This document shows positions 1-9,973 of a DNA stretch of 64,000 bases, piece after piece. The stretch is from the NCBI GenBank assembly GCA_963792365.1, contig CAWBVW010000010.1, forward strand, positions 1 through 64,000, given 5' to 3'. The notes under the pieces were generated by a model, which was not told the origin of the DNA, did not search any database, and saw only the letters and a program-made list of their open reading frames with translations. How positions within the stretch are numbered: the first letter of the stretch is position 1; every line of letters begins with the position of its first letter. Position numbers and translations under genes: made by a program. This stretch comes from JAOUGY01 sp963792365. Its GTDB lineage: Bacteria; Actinomycetota; Acidimicrobiia; Spongiisociales; ZC4RG35.

Positions 1-432
1 GTTTTCGCTTACAGGGCTGTTACCTTCTTTGGCCCAGCTTTCCAGGCTGGGTTCAGCTAACCACTGCTTTTGTAACTCCTCGAACGTGCCGGTGCACGAT
101 CAAGTGGGTCCCACAACCCCCACACAGCAACACCACCGGGCTATTACACTGTGCAGGTTTGGGCTGATCCCGTTTCGCTCGCCGCTACTCAGGGAGTCGC
201 TGTTGCTTTTCGTTCCTCAGGGTACTGAGATGTTTCAGTTCCCCTGGTTGCCTCTTCTGGTCCTATGTGTTCAAACCAGAGTGACTGGGCATGACCCCAG
301 CCGGGTTTCCCCATTCGGAAATCCCCGGATCGGCGCCTATTTGACGGCTTCCCGGGGCTTATCGCAGCCTATCGCGTCCTTCTTCGGCTTCTAGCGCCAA
401 GGCATCCACCGTTGGCTCTTAGTAGCTTGGAT
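1..432 (-). rRNA. rrl: 23S ribosomal RNA, 5' part only
   Basis: The minus strand reads as the 5' domain of bacterial 23S rRNA. The hallmark is the 5' end ACTAAG...ACGGTGGATGCCTTGGC at about 386-432. The rest of the gene lies beyond the left edge. The mature 5' end was placed near 432 by comparison with the E. coli start (GGTTAAGC...), so it is good to a few bases. It is co-transcribed downstream of 16S rRNA in the usual 16S-23S order. Confidence 0.95.
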
Positions 433-584
433 CAAAGAGAATCCAAGACGACGTGCTCGCTATGCAGTTCTCAAGGTGCCGTGTCTGCGGCGAAGCCGCT
501 GACATTCGAGTTTCGACCAACGGCCGAAACTCTGTCTGCGACACCCCCTTCTTGCGAAGCGGTCCACTGACTCCGGAGCCCGAG

Positions 585-605
585 TCTTGCCTCTTCGAGG
601 CAAGA
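585..605 (-). repeat. Spacer hairpin 1 (9-bp stem, 3-nt loop)
   Basis: A perfect inverted repeat TCTTGCCTC-TTC-GAGGCAAGA lies in the 16S-23S spacer. It most likely folds in the precursor rRNA and may be a processing or spacing element. Confidence 0.8.
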
Positions 606-612
606 TCTCGAA

Positions 613-640
613 TTCTCGAGGCGCCATAGCGCCTCGAGAA
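613..640 (-). repeat. Spacer hairpin 2 (12-bp stem, 4-nt loop)
   Basis: A perfect inverted repeat with arms 613-624 and 629-640 (TTCTCGAGGCGC and its complement) surrounds a CATA loop. It is adjacent to hairpin 1 in the spacer. No U-run follows it on the minus strand, so it is not an intrinsic terminator and is more likely part of the pre-rRNA fold. Confidence 0.85.
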
Positions 641-653
641 CGACTCCTTCACG

Positions 654-668
654 ACTGAACAGCGTGCC
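654..668 (-). promoter_or_regulatory. 16S processing stem, 3' (trailer) arm
   Basis: The plus strand reads ACTGAACAGCGTGCC. Its exact reverse complement is at 2571-2585 in the 16S leader, so the precursor can form a 15-bp perfect helix enclosing all of 16S rRNA. This is the layout of the RNase III processing stem known for bacterial 16S precursors. Confidence 0.8.
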
Positions 669-837
669 CGATACTGAAACTTTCTCGAGCTCGGATCGTC
701 ACACCTGTGCCGATGGCAAGCCATCGAGGTGTTTCCTCCGAGCCCGGCTCCATAACGGAACCGAATAACCAGCAGATCAACTGGAAGCTGGATCGTCGAG
801 TCTATTCATCAGACTCATCGACCGTCATTGCTCCTTA

Positions 838-2364
<1,527 letters not shown>

Positions 2365-2570
2365 ACATTCACTTCCCTCACCCTTGTGGGGCTCGGGTCG
2401 ATCTTGTCAGTTTTTGGTTTGCATCCCTTCATGTTGAATCGGAATCACGATTCATTTAGGTCCCGAGCTTCCGCACCTCCGAAGAGGCGCATCCACTCGA
2501 GCTGATGCTTTTGCTTCCGTGACGACCGTCGGCAAGCCGACGAGCGCCTCGGTAGCGCATGCTGGTTTTT

Positions 2571-2585
2571 GGCACGCTGTTCAGT
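2571..2585 (-). promoter_or_regulatory. 16S processing stem, 5' (leader) arm
   Basis: This segment is exactly complementary over 15 bases to 654-668 on the other side of 16S. On the minus strand it reads ACTGAACAGCGTGCC followed by AAAAACC, closely like the ACAGCGTGCCAAAA block that I recall from Streptomyces 16S leaders. It overlaps the leader motif at 2582-2593. Confidence 0.8.
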
Positions 2586-2593
2586 TGTCAAGG
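2582..2593 (-). promoter_or_regulatory. Actinobacterial rrn leader motif (boxA-like)
   Basis: The minus strand reads CCTTGACAACTG. The same motif with one change (CCTTGAGAACTG, 465-476) precedes 23S. Two copies, one ahead of each large rRNA, fit a role in rRNA antitermination or processing. The assignment is by resemblance only. Confidence 0.6.
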
Positions 2594-2601
2594 AGCCGGT
2601 G

Positions 2602-2619
2602 CGACTCTTCGTAGAGTCG
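2602..2619 (-). repeat. Leader hairpin (7-bp stem, TCGT loop)
   Basis: A perfect inverted repeat CGACTCT-TCGT-AGAGTCG lies upstream of the leader motif. It could be the hairpin partner (boxB/boxC-like) of the antitermination element. No T-run follows, so it is not a terminator. Confidence 0.6.
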
Positions 2620-2787
2620 ATACGGCCCGCGCCCTAGGTCGGGGCGAGCGAAGGACCATGGTAGTGGCCCTCGATGACTCCTGCCAAATCCGCCATCGGC
2701 ATCCGAGCGAGCGGAACCGATCCGGTTCTTCGCTGAGCGCTTTCTTGCGGTCGCAGGCATGCTGGCCCGATGGCCAGCGGAAAGCGA

Positions 2788-2815
2788 ACAGTAGCACTAC
2801 CCGACCCCGTGTCAA
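2788..2815 (-). promoter_or_regulatory. Probable rrn sigma-70-type promoter
   Basis: The minus strand carries a consensus -35 TTGACA at 2815-2810, a 16-bp spacer and a -10 TACTGT at 2793-2788, preceded by TGC (extended -10). It lies in the 520-bp gap between tyrS and 16S, about 420 bp upstream of 16S. This is the best promoter-like match I found there. Additional rrn promoters cannot be excluded. Confidence 0.7.
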
Positions 2816-2884
2816 ACTCACCGGCGTCGAGGGAGACGAGCGACGTGGCCGCGCAGCAAGAGATGCCTGGCTACGGGCCGGTGC

Positions 2885-4078
2885 TCAGCTCAGGCGGACG
2901 AACCTGCGCTTACCGACCTGCAGCACGTGGCCGGCAAGCACCGATCGGTCCACTTCCAGCTCCATCAGCTTCTCGCCATCGATCTTGACCGCCCCTTGCT
3001 GAACGAGGCGACGGGCTTCTCCCGCCGACGCCGCCAATCCGACATCGCGAATCAGTGAGGGGAGCGAGACCGTGCTGGAGTCGGGCAGTGTTGCCTCGGG
3101 CACCTCGTCGGGTATCTCTTTGCGCTTGTGGACCAGATCGAAGGCCTCCTCCGCCGCCCCCGCGGCGTCTTCACCCCAGTACAACGTGACGATGCGACGG
3201 GCCAGATCGCGCTTGGTCTGGTTGGGGTGTGCCGACCCGTCGGCCAGACCCTCGATGATCGCCGCCACCTCGCCGGGAGCCACATCGGCCGCCAGGAGCA
3301 GCCATTGCTCCATGAGCTCGTCGGGAATCGACATCGTCTTCCCGAACATCTGGTCCGCCGGCTCTTCGACGCCGATGTAGTTGCCCAACGATTGGGACAT
3401 CTTGTTCACGCCGTCGGTCCCAATGAGCAAGGGCATGGTCACGGCCACCTGTGGGTCCTTGCCGTATCGGTCCTGGATCACACGGCCCATCATGAGGTTC
3501 CAGAGCTGATCGCTGCCACCGAGCTCGACATCGGCCTCGACCGCCACCGAGTCGTATCCCTGAAGCAGCGGATACATGAACTCCATCATCGAGATGGGTG
3601 TGTTCTGCTCGAATCGCTGGGCGAAATCCCCGCGTTCGAGCATCTGGGCGACGGTCACCTTGGAGGTCAGTTCGAGCACTTCGGTCATGTCGAACGCCGA
3701 AAGCCATTCGGAGTTGTATCTGACCTCGAGGTTGTCGGGCAGCAGCACTCGCCGAAACTGCTCGAGAACGGCGTCGGCGTACGCCATCACCTCGTCTCGC
3801 GACAACCGCTGGCGCGTCTCTCTCTTGCCGCTGGGATCCCCCACCTGTGCCGTGAAGTCGCCGACGATCAACACCGCCGTGTGACCGAGCTCCTGGAAAT
3901 GCCTGAGTTTGCGCAGCACGACGGCCCACCCGAGGGTGACGGCCGGTGCGGTCGGATCGAGGCCGAGTTTGACCCTCAGCGGACGATCAGACCGGAGCTT
4001 CTGCGCGAGGCCCTCTGGCGGCTGCACCACATCGACCCCGCGCATGAGGTGCTTCATCTGACTGTCGAGAGAAGTCAT
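2885..4078 (-). CDS. tyrS: Tyrosyl-tRNA synthetase (TyrRS), atypical HIGH motif
   Basis: The enzyme charges tRNA-Tyr with tyrosine in the cytosol. The 397-aa product has the class I core (GLDPTAPAV near residue 40, GDFTAQVGDPSGK near 73-85, GSDQ near 188) and a C-terminal S4-like RNA-binding domain (about 335-397). The position of the ATP-binding HIGH motif reads TLGW (48-51) where the family has HLGH, and the KMSKS loop reads KMSQS (226-230). Both signature histidines are therefore absent, although the surrounding sequence is well conserved. The ATG at 4078 follows mpg by 12 bp. It is the last gene before the rrn operon and has no obvious terminator. Family membership is sure, but catalytic competence is not shown by the sequence. 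Confidence 0.92.
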   Translation of the reverse strand: MTSLDSQMKHLMRGVDVVQPPEGLAQKLRSDRPLRVKLGLDPTAPAVTLGWAVVLRKLRHFQELGHTAVLIVGDFTAQVGDPSGKRETRQRLSRDEVMAYADAVLEQFRRVLLPDNLEVRYNSEWLSAFDMTEVLELTSKVTVAQMLERGDFAQRFEQNTPISMMEFMYPLLQGYDSVAVEADVELGGSDQLWNLMMGRVIQDRYGKDPQVAVTMPLLIGTDGVNKMSQSLGNYIGVEEPADQMFGKTMSIPDELMEQWLLLAADVAPGEVAAIIEGLADGSAHPNQTKRDLARRIVTLYWGEDAAGAAEEAFDLVHKRKEIPDEVPEATLPDSSTVSLPSLIRDVGLAASAGEARRLVQQGAVKIDGEKLMELEVDRSVLAGHVLQVGKRRFVRLS

Positions 4079-4090
4079 GAGGGCCGGAGG

Positions 4091-4633
4091 TTAGCCGTCG
4101 ATCGCCTCGAATCTCCACGGCGTATCGGCCGCCTTGGAAATGCCCACTCGAGGCGACACTGCCACCGATCGAGGGGGCGATCCCCGGACGATATGCACGG
4201 GCGAACCGGGATCGAGCAGATCGGTCCCGTCGAGCGCACCGTCGACTGCCAACGCCTGAGAGAGCTTGCCCGGTCCATCGGCCAGGTGGGTGGCCCGTCC
4301 TCGCCGAGCCGCCATGACATCGGCGCCTTCGAGTGGCACGCCTGCCCTGATCAACACCGCCGATCCCTCCCCCTCGGGTCCGGTCGTGACGTTGGCACAC
4401 CAGTGGATTCCGTAGGACCGGTACACGTAGAGCGTTCCGGCCCGCTGGAACATGGAACCGTTCCGTCTCGTGATGCCGCCAAACGAGTGGCTCGCAGGGT
4501 CGTCGGCGGCGTAGGCCTCGACCTCTGTGATCCTCACGACGGTTCGCGCCCCGACCTCACTGACCAGCATCCATCCGAGCAGCTGCGGCGCCACCTCGGC
4601 CGGATGCGACTCGAGCCAACCCCGCTCGATCAC
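4091..4633 (-). CDS. mpg: 3-methyladenine DNA glycosylase (AAG/MPG family)
   Basis: This base-excision enzyme removes alkylated purines. The 180-aa length is normal for bacterial AAG proteins. The active-site region VEAY (about 40), DPASHSFGG and RNGSMF, followed by the TLYVYRSYGIHWCANV strand, are all recognisable. The start is GTG at 4633, and it overlaps the argF stop by 4 bp (GTGA). The argF-mpg-tyrS order resembles the argH-mpg-tyrS neighbourhood of other actinobacteria and suggests simple co-transcription, not a shared pathway. Confidence 0.9.
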   Translation of the reverse strand: MIERGWLESHPAEVAPQLLGWMLVSEVGARTVVRITEVEAYAADDPASHSFGGITRRNGSMFQRAGTLYVYRSYGIHWCANVTTGPEGEGSAVLIRAGVPLEGADVMAARRGRATHLADGPGKLSQALAVDGALDGTDLLDPGSPVHIVRGSPPRSVAVSPRVGISKAADTPWRFEAIDG

Positions 4634-5520
4634 CCGAGTTCGTCAAGCAAGACCGCTTTGAACGAGTGCAGGCGGTTCTCGGCTTGGTCGAAGACCCGTG
4701 AGCGCGTGTGTTCCATGACCTCGTCGACCACCTCATCGCCTCGGTGCGCCGGCAGGCAATGGAGGAAGATCGCATCATCGGCGGCCCGGGCGAAGAGATC
4801 CCCGTCGACCTGGAACGGAGCGAAGTGCCGCCTGCGCAGACCCGCTTCTTCCTCCTGTCCCATCGACGCCCACACGTCGGTGTAGACGGCATCTGCCCCG
4901 GCAACAGCTTCGGCGGGGTCGTTGGTGACGAGCACGGAACCGTGTCGTCTGGCGCGTTCCAACACCGCCTCATCCGGCTCGTAGCCCGGTGGGGTGGCGA
5001 CTCTCACATCGACGCCGGTCATGACCGAAGCCAACATCAGCGAGTTGCACACGTTGTTGCCGTCACCGACATACGCCAGCGAACTCCCCTCGAGTCTGCG
5101 GTGTTCTGCCAGTGTCATGAGGTCTGCAACCGCTTGACAGGGGTGTTCGCGGTCCGACAGGAGGTTGACCACCGGCATGTCGGTGACCGCATCGATGGCA
5201 GTCAGATCGCCATGGTCGAAGACGCGCATGCCCAGTAGATCGAGGTACCGATCGAGGACTCGACCGACATCTTCGGGGGTCTCGCGGCTTCCCATGCCGG
5301 TTTGGTCGTTCCGGATCACGATCGGGTGGATCCCCACCTGGATGGCGGCGACATCACAACTCACCCACGTTCTCAGCGACTGCTTCTGGAAGAACAGGCC
5401 GATCGATCGACCCGACAGGGCCGTCCGATAGGACCCCGGGTCGGCCTTGACTGCCAATCCGAGTTCGATGAGACGGTGCATCCGATCGGGATCCAGATCT
5501 GCAATGGCCAGGAAGCTCAT
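4630..5520 (-). CDS. argF: Ornithine carbamoyltransferase-like protein
   Basis: This transcarbamylase (296 aa) is probably the arginine-pathway enzyme that makes citrulline from ornithine and carbamoyl phosphate. It has HPCQ (126-129), the DVWASMGQE ornithine loop (215-223) and HCLPAHRG (254-261), all OTC-like. The carbamoyl-phosphate loop reads SLRTW (48-52) instead of STRTR. SLRT occurs in acetyl- and succinyl-ornithine transcarbamylases, but there the HCLP region differs. By contrast, pyrB in this window has canonical STRTR. The ATG at 5520 overlaps the pheT stop (ATGA). No other arg genes are nearby, so assignment to ornithine rests on the SMG and HCLPAH motifs. Confidence 0.82.
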   Translation of the reverse strand: MSFLAIADLDPDRMHRLIELGLAVKADPGSYRTALSGRSIGLFFQKQSLRTWVSCDVAAIQVGIHPIVIRNDQTGMGSRETPEDVGRVLDRYLDLLGMRVFDHGDLTAIDAVTDMPVVNLLSDREHPCQAVADLMTLAEHRRLEGSSLAYVGDGNNVCNSLMLASVMTGVDVRVATPPGYEPDEAVLERARRHGSVLVTNDPAEAVAGADAVYTDVWASMGQEEEAGLRRRHFAPFQVDGDLFARAADDAIFLHCLPAHRGDEVVDEVMEHTRSRVFDQAENRLHSFKAVLLDELG

Positions 5521-7910
5521 GCCTCTCCTCTCAGCTCGGCACCCATGCGGGCGGCGGCCTCCGCCATGGCGCGACGCAGCGGTGCAACTTCTTCGCCGGT
5601 CAACGTCCGATCGAGCGCTCGCAGCTCGTATCGAATCGCCAGACTCTTCTTCCCGTCACCGGCACCCGTGTACTCGTCGAACACGCGAGCGGATGTGACC
5701 ATCGGGCCACCGGCTTCCTTGGTCACCGACACCAGCTCGGCCGCCGACGTGGTCTCAGCGACGATGAACGCAAGGTCGAACTCGACGGGTGGGAAAGTGC
5801 TCGGAGTGACCAGCTGCCGGTGGGGGGCGGCGGCAACGATCGGGGCCATGTCGAGCTCCCCGGCGGCGATACGGCCACTGAGATCGTACGCCTCCGCCGT
5901 GTTCGGATGGATCTCTCCCACTACGCCGATCACGGAGCCCGAGACGATCACCTCGGCGCATCGACCGGGATGAAAGCCCGGGTGTGACGAGGGGATCAGC
6001 GAGTGATCGACCAGTTGGAGGTGGCTTGCCACAAGTCGCCACAGGGCAGTGGCGGTGAAGACGTCGACCGGGCGTCCGTCCCGGGCGATGTCGAGGGCAC
6101 CGAACTCACCCATCACGGCAAACGCCAGTCGATCGGGCTGGGCCGGAATCCGGGGGTCGCGGTCGGCGGGTCGGTCGAAGAACACCTTTCCGGTTTCGAA
6201 CAAACCCAAGGAACGGACTCCATGTCCCCGGTTGTAGCGGAGCGACCCGAGGAGGCCCGGCAGCAACGACGTCCGGAGCTTCGACTCCTCGTCCCGCAGC
6301 GGGTTCTTCACCGTGACCACCGAGCGGGACGGATGCTCGGAAGGGTACGCAAACCGGTCGAGGTCGTCTTCGGCCATGAAGCTGAGATGAACCGCCTGAG
6401 ACAGGCCTGCACCCGCCAAGACCGAGCGGAGATCCCGAGCCCGCACCTGCTCCACCGTCAAACCCCCGGCAGGACCCGTCGGCAGCGAATCGCCGAAGGT
6501 GTCGTAGCCGGCGAGGCGAGCGATCTCTTCGATCAGATCGATGGGTCGTTCGAGATCGGGGCGGAACGTCGGGACAGTCACGGTCAGGGGGTCTTCGCCC
6601 TCGACGAACAGGTCGATCGAGGTGAGGAACGCCGCCACCCGTTGCGCAGAGAATCCTGGGCCGAGGGTCCGTTCGACATCGCGAGCGGTGAGTGTGAGAA
6701 CACGAGGTTCGACGGAGACCGCTACGACGTCGACGGCGTCGTGGAGCAGTTCGGCACCGGTCATCTCGACGAGCAGCTTGCACGCTCTGGTGGATGCCCG
6801 CAGCGGAAGGGCGGGGTCGACACCGCGCTCGAAACGCTTCGACGCCTCAGACGTCAGCAGATGTCGGCGCGACATCCACATGATGGTGGGCGGATCCCAT
6901 GTGGCTGCCTCCATCAACACTCGCGTGGTCTCCGGCCGCACTTCGCTGTCGGCTCCTCCCATGGTGCCGGCGAGCGAGGTCGGCCCGGAGTCGTCGGCGA
7001 TCACGAGGTCGGTGGGCTCGAGCTCGCGGTCGACGTCGTCGAGGGTGGTCAATCGCTCGCCCGGCAACGCTCTGCGTACGGTGAGCCGGTCGCCGACGAT
7101 GCGGTCGATGTCGAAGGCGTGGAGCGGATGTCCCAGCTCCTGCATGACGTAGTTGGTCACGTCGACGGCAGTCGAGATCGGTCTCATGCCGGCGGCGCGC
7201 AGTCGTCGCCGCATCCACAATGGCGACGACCCGGCCACATCGCCACGCAGCTCCCTGGCAGTGAATCTCAGACACCCCGACGGATCCTCGATCGTGATTG
7301 TCGTGGACGGCATTCCGGGGACGGTGGGAACCTCGATGTCGGGCGTCCGATGCGCCACGCCGAAGAAGGCTCCGAGCTCACGTGCGATACCCACCATCGA
7401 CATCGCATCAGGCCGGTTTGGCGTGATCGAGAGGTCGAACACGACATCGGGGAGCTCGACATGTTCCGAGAAGTCGAGCCCCACAGGGGCCTCGGGCTCG
7501 AGGACGAGGATGCCTGCGTGATCGTCGCCGAGGCCCAGCTCGCGCTCCGAACAGATCATCCCGTTCGACTTCACGCCTCGGATCTCACGGCTCCCGATCT
7601 CGAAGCCCCCGGGCAGCACCGCTCCTGGGACTGCGAAGGGGACGATGGCGCCTGTCTCGAAGTTCCACGCACCACACACAACAGAGATCGGAGCACCCCC
7701 CGCCGTGACCGAACAGAGCCGGACCTTGTCGGCGTTGGGGTGTGGCTGAACCTCGAGGACCTCGGCGATCACAACACCCGCCCAATCGGCTTCGAACCGC
7801 TCAACACCCTCGACCTCGTGTCCCAACGAGGCAAACGCGCTCCTGAGCTCCGACACATCCTGAGTGGGGAGGTCGATGTAATCGGCCAACCAACGCATCG
7901 ATACCCTCAT
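5517..7910 (-). CDS. pheT: Phenylalanyl-tRNA synthetase beta subunit
   Basis: PheT is the beta subunit of the heterotetrameric PheRS and carries the editing (B3/B4), B5 and anticodon-binding domains. The N-terminus MRVSMRWLADYIDLP, a tRNA-binding domain with HPNADKVRLC (about residue 60), an editing-domain region and a C-terminal ferredoxin-fold anticodon-binding domain are visible. The length is 797 aa. I chose the ATG at 7910 because it matches the family N-terminus and has GGAG 7-8 bases upstream. The frame stays open 28 codons further upstream through a 7-bp repeat, which is not expected to be coding. It overlaps argF by 4 bp. Confidence 0.95.
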   Translation of the reverse strand: MRVSMRWLADYIDLPTQDVSELRSAFASLGHEVEGVERFEADWAGVVIAEVLEVQPHPNADKVRLCSVTAGGAPISVVCGAWNFETGAIVPFAVPGAVLPGGFEIGSREIRGVKSNGMICSERELGLGDDHAGILVLEPEAPVGLDFSEHVELPDVVFDLSITPNRPDAMSMVGIARELGAFFGVAHRTPDIEVPTVPGMPSTTITIEDPSGCLRFTARELRGDVAGSSPLWMRRRLRAAGMRPISTAVDVTNYVMQELGHPLHAFDIDRIVGDRLTVRRALPGERLTTLDDVDRELEPTDLVIADDSGPTSLAGTMGGADSEVRPETTRVLMEAATWDPPTIMWMSRRHLLTSEASKRFERGVDPALPLRASTRACKLLVEMTGAELLHDAVDVVAVSVEPRVLTLTARDVERTLGPGFSAQRVAAFLTSIDLFVEGEDPLTVTVPTFRPDLERPIDLIEEIARLAGYDTFGDSLPTGPAGGLTVEQVRARDLRSVLAGAGLSQAVHLSFMAEDDLDRFAYPSEHPSRSVVTVKNPLRDEESKLRTSLLPGLLGSLRYNRGHGVRSLGLFETGKVFFDRPADRDPRIPAQPDRLAFAVMGEFGALDIARDGRPVDVFTATALWRLVASHLQLVDHSLIPSSHPGFHPGRCAEVIVSGSVIGVVGEIHPNTAEAYDLSGRIAAGELDMAPIVAAAPHRQLVTPSTFPPVEFDLAFIVAETTSAAELVSVTKEAGGPMVTSARVFDEYTGAGDGKKSLAIRYELRALDRTLTGEEVAPLRRAMAEAAARMGAELRGEA

Positions 7911-7931
7911 CGGTCCACTCCGTGGACCGAG

Positions 7932-7966
7932 GTCGCCGGCCGCCAGTCGCCAGCCGCCAGTCCGAC
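7932..7966. repeat. 7-bp-period tandem repeat, copy A (5 units)
   Basis: The plus-strand units are GTCGCCG, GCCGCCA, GTCGCCA, GCCGCCA and GTCCGAC. They sit in the 118-bp gap between pheS and pheT. The same period is seen at 25929, 33362 and 53970 with different core sequences, which suggests a shared mechanism of origin and not one mobile sequence. Confidence 0.75.
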
Positions 7967-8028
7967 TCGGCAGCCACGGCGGTACAAGGCGCATGAACTG
8001 GGGACCGGGGGAGGGAGACGGGAGACCC

Positions 8029-9069
8029 TCATGTGAATTGCCTCAGGAATCTGATGTCGTTCTCCACGAAGTGGCGGATGTTGTGGATGTCGTGGCGGAC
8101 CATCGCCAGCCGCTCGACTCCCATCCCGAACGCAAACCCGGTCACCGCTTCGGGGTCGTAGCCAACTGCGGTGAACACATTGGGATCGACCATTCCGCAC
8201 CCCAGCATCTCGAGCCAACCTGCACCGCCGCAGACGCGGCAACTCGACTGCCCGCCATCACACGCGAAGCACGAGACGTCGAGCTCTGCCGATGGTTCGG
8301 TGAACGGGAAGAAGTGCGGCCGGAGCCTGACCGTTGTCGCGGGGCCGAAGAACTCCCGGGCGAAGTGCGCCAGCGTGCCCTTGAGATCCGAGAACGTGAT
8401 GTCGGAATCGACCGCAAGGCCTTCGATCTGGTGAAACACAGGAAGGTGGCTCGCATCGATCGCGTCCGACCGGTACACCTTTCCGGGAACCACCACGTAT
8501 GCCGGAGGCCGATGAGACTCCATCCATCGGGCCTGCATCGGCGACGTATGGGTTCGGAGCAGTGCCTCGTCGGCAGGTTCGCCGAAATCCAGATACATCG
8601 TGTCGGACTCGGCCCTGCTCGGATGGGTCGGTGGAGTGTTGAGAGCGTCGAAGTTGTACCAGCCGATTTCGGCTTCCGGGCCTTCCGCCACCATGTACCC
8701 GAGCCCGACGAAGATGTCGCATACCTCGTCGATGGTCTGCTGGATCAAGTGCAGGGCGCCGCTCGGGAGCCGGAGCGCCTCCAAGGTCACGTCGACCCGA
8801 TCATCGGCGAGCAGGACGTTGGCGGCTTCGACTTCGAGCACGGCCCGCCTGGAGGCGATGATTTCGACGAGTTGGGCTTTGGCGATCTGAACTGCCTGGC
8901 CCACGGCGGGTTTCTCCTCCGCAGGGAGGGAACCGATCGACCGCTGGATCTCGGTCAGCTTCGAGCGCTTGCCCAGGAGTTCGGCATCGGCAGCATCCAG
9001 TTCTTCCAGGGTCGTCGCCTTGCCGACCATGTCGGGGGCAGAAGCAACAACGGCGTCCAGTTCTTTCAT
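8029..9069 (-). CDS. pheS: Phenylalanyl-tRNA synthetase alpha subunit
   Basis: PheS is the catalytic subunit of PheRS. An N-terminal coiled-coil (about residues 1-90) precedes the class II core with the conserved GPEAEIGWYNFDALN and PARxxxD-like regions, ending with GMGVERLAM (motif 3). The 346-aa length is typical. The start at ATG 9069 has GAGG five bases upstream. The longer open frame to 9156 lacks homology and was rejected. The window carries pheS-pheT in the usual order. I saw no T-box upstream. Confidence 0.95.
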   Translation of the reverse strand: MKELDAVVASAPDMVGKATTLEELDAADAELLGKRSKLTEIQRSIGSLPAEEKPAVGQAVQIAKAQLVEIIASRRAVLEVEAANVLLADDRVDVTLEALRLPSGALHLIQQTIDEVCDIFVGLGYMVAEGPEAEIGWYNFDALNTPPTHPSRAESDTMYLDFGEPADEALLRTHTSPMQARWMESHRPPAYVVVPGKVYRSDAIDASHLPVFHQIEGLAVDSDITFSDLKGTLAHFAREFFGPATTVRLRPHFFPFTEPSAELDVSCFACDGGQSSCRVCGGAGWLEMLGCGMVDPNVFTAVGYDPEAVTGFAFGMGVERLAMVRHDIHNIRHFVENDIRFLRQFT

Positions 9070-9198
9070 AGGTCCTCGGGCCGGGAACCACGGAGGATAC
9101 TCAGCCCGACGCCGGGCCCGATCGTGTGCGGACCCGTCCGAATGCCAAGACCGCATCCAGCGCCGTGTCCGCCTGCGATGCGGGTCTGGCTCGAGCCG

Positions 9199-9942
9199 TC
9201 ACGACTCCGACATGCGCCACCGCAACATCTCGTACATGACGATGGCGCCCGCTACCGCGGCATTGAGGCTCTCCGTGCCACCGGGCATCGGGATCGTCAC
9301 CAGGACGTCGGCGCGTTGCACCCGGACCCGATCGAGACCGTGGGCTTCGGAGCCGACGAGCACCGCCCACGTCTGATCGCGGGCCAACACCGAGCCGAGT
9401 TCCCACGGCGCCACTCCCCCCTCGACCACCGTGGCGATCGTACCTTGTGGACCGACGGCTCCGATCGTCGTGTGGAAGTGCGCCCCGGCCGCAGCCCGCA
9501 ACACCTTTGGCGACCACAGGTCCGTCGCCCCTTCGACCGCCACCACGTCCAGCCCGAAGGCTGCAGCCGAGCGCAGGATCGTCCCGGCATTCCCGGGGTC
9601 GGTGACCTCGATGATCACCGCGTCTCGTCGGACGGTACCGGCTGCCGGGACGTCGATCACCGCCACCGGGCCGCGCGGCGTCTCCGTGCCGGCGACTCGC
9701 TCCAACACATGAGGTTCGAGAAGCACGGGCGGGACACCGGCTCTTGCTGCCAGGTCCAGGCCTTCGACGTCATCGCCACCGACGAACATCTCGACGATCC
9801 GCACCCCGGCGGCGATGGCCTCGGCCACGGCGTGTGGTCCCTCGAGGAGGGTACGACCAGTGGCTCTACGCTCCCTGGCACGATGAAGCCGGCTCGCAGC
9901 CACCACGCGAGGATTGCGAGTGGAGCGAACCGGCTCGATCAT
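9199..9942 (-). CDS. SpoU-family RNA 2'-O-methyltransferase (TsnR/RlmB-like)
   Basis: This is an SPOUT-class, AdoMet-dependent RNA ribose methyltransferase of 247 aa. The N-terminal substrate-binding domain has the typical EGPHAVAEAI block. The knot motifs are DPGNAGTILRSAAAFG (motif 1), VLVGSEAHGL (motif 2) and IPMPGGTESLNAAVAGAI (motif 3). Such genes commonly follow rplT and precede pheS in actinobacteria, as here, and probably modify 23S rRNA. The exact site cannot be told from sequence. The start is ATG 9942, 31 bp after rplT. Confidence 0.88.
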   Translation of the reverse strand: MIEPVRSTRNPRVVAASRLHRARERRATGRTLLEGPHAVAEAIAAGVRIVEMFVGGDDVEGLDLAARAGVPPVLLEPHVLERVAGTETPRGPVAVIDVPAAGTVRRDAVIIEVTDPGNAGTILRSAAAFGLDVVAVEGATDLWSPKVLRAAAGAHFHTTIGAVGPQGTIATVVEGGVAPWELGSVLARDQTWAVLVGSEAHGLDRVRVQRADVLVTIPMPGGTESLNAAVAGAIVMYEMLRWRMSES

Positions 9943-9973
9943 CGGGCTGACCGGGTGGGAGCGGTCAGACCGC

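Larger units (their letters stand above)
433..837 (-). other. 16S-23S internal transcribed spacer without tRNA genes
   Basis: This roughly 405-base spacer separates 16S and 23S rRNA. No tRNA is visible: there is no GGTTCGAATCC-type T-loop on either strand. It holds two strong hairpins (585-605 and 613-640), one arm of the 16S processing stem (654-668) and a CCTTGAGAACTG motif on the minus strand (465-476) just ahead of 23S. The motif recurs with one change ahead of 16S at 2582-2593 and resembles actinobacterial rrn antitermination/processing leaders (TTTGAGAACTC type). Its role is inferred from that resemblance. Confidence 0.85.
2365..2780 (-). other. rrn leader (5' external transcribed spacer)
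   Basis: About 415 bases lie between the inferred transcription start and 16S. They contain the processing arm (2571-2585), the CCTTGACAACTG leader motif (2582-2593) and a TCGT-loop hairpin (2602-2619). I see no convincing protein gene here. Confidence 0.7.

Noticed and set aside
433..837. tRNA-Ile or tRNA-Ala in the rRNA spacer
   Set aside because: No T-loop GGTTCGA/TCGAACC or cloverleaf pairing was seen on either strand. The stems present are simple hairpins.
3128..4885. Long plus-strand open frame (585 codons) antisense to tyrS, mpg and argF
   Set aside because: It is a GC-rich shadow of minus-strand genes with clear family motifs. The translated product resembles no protein.
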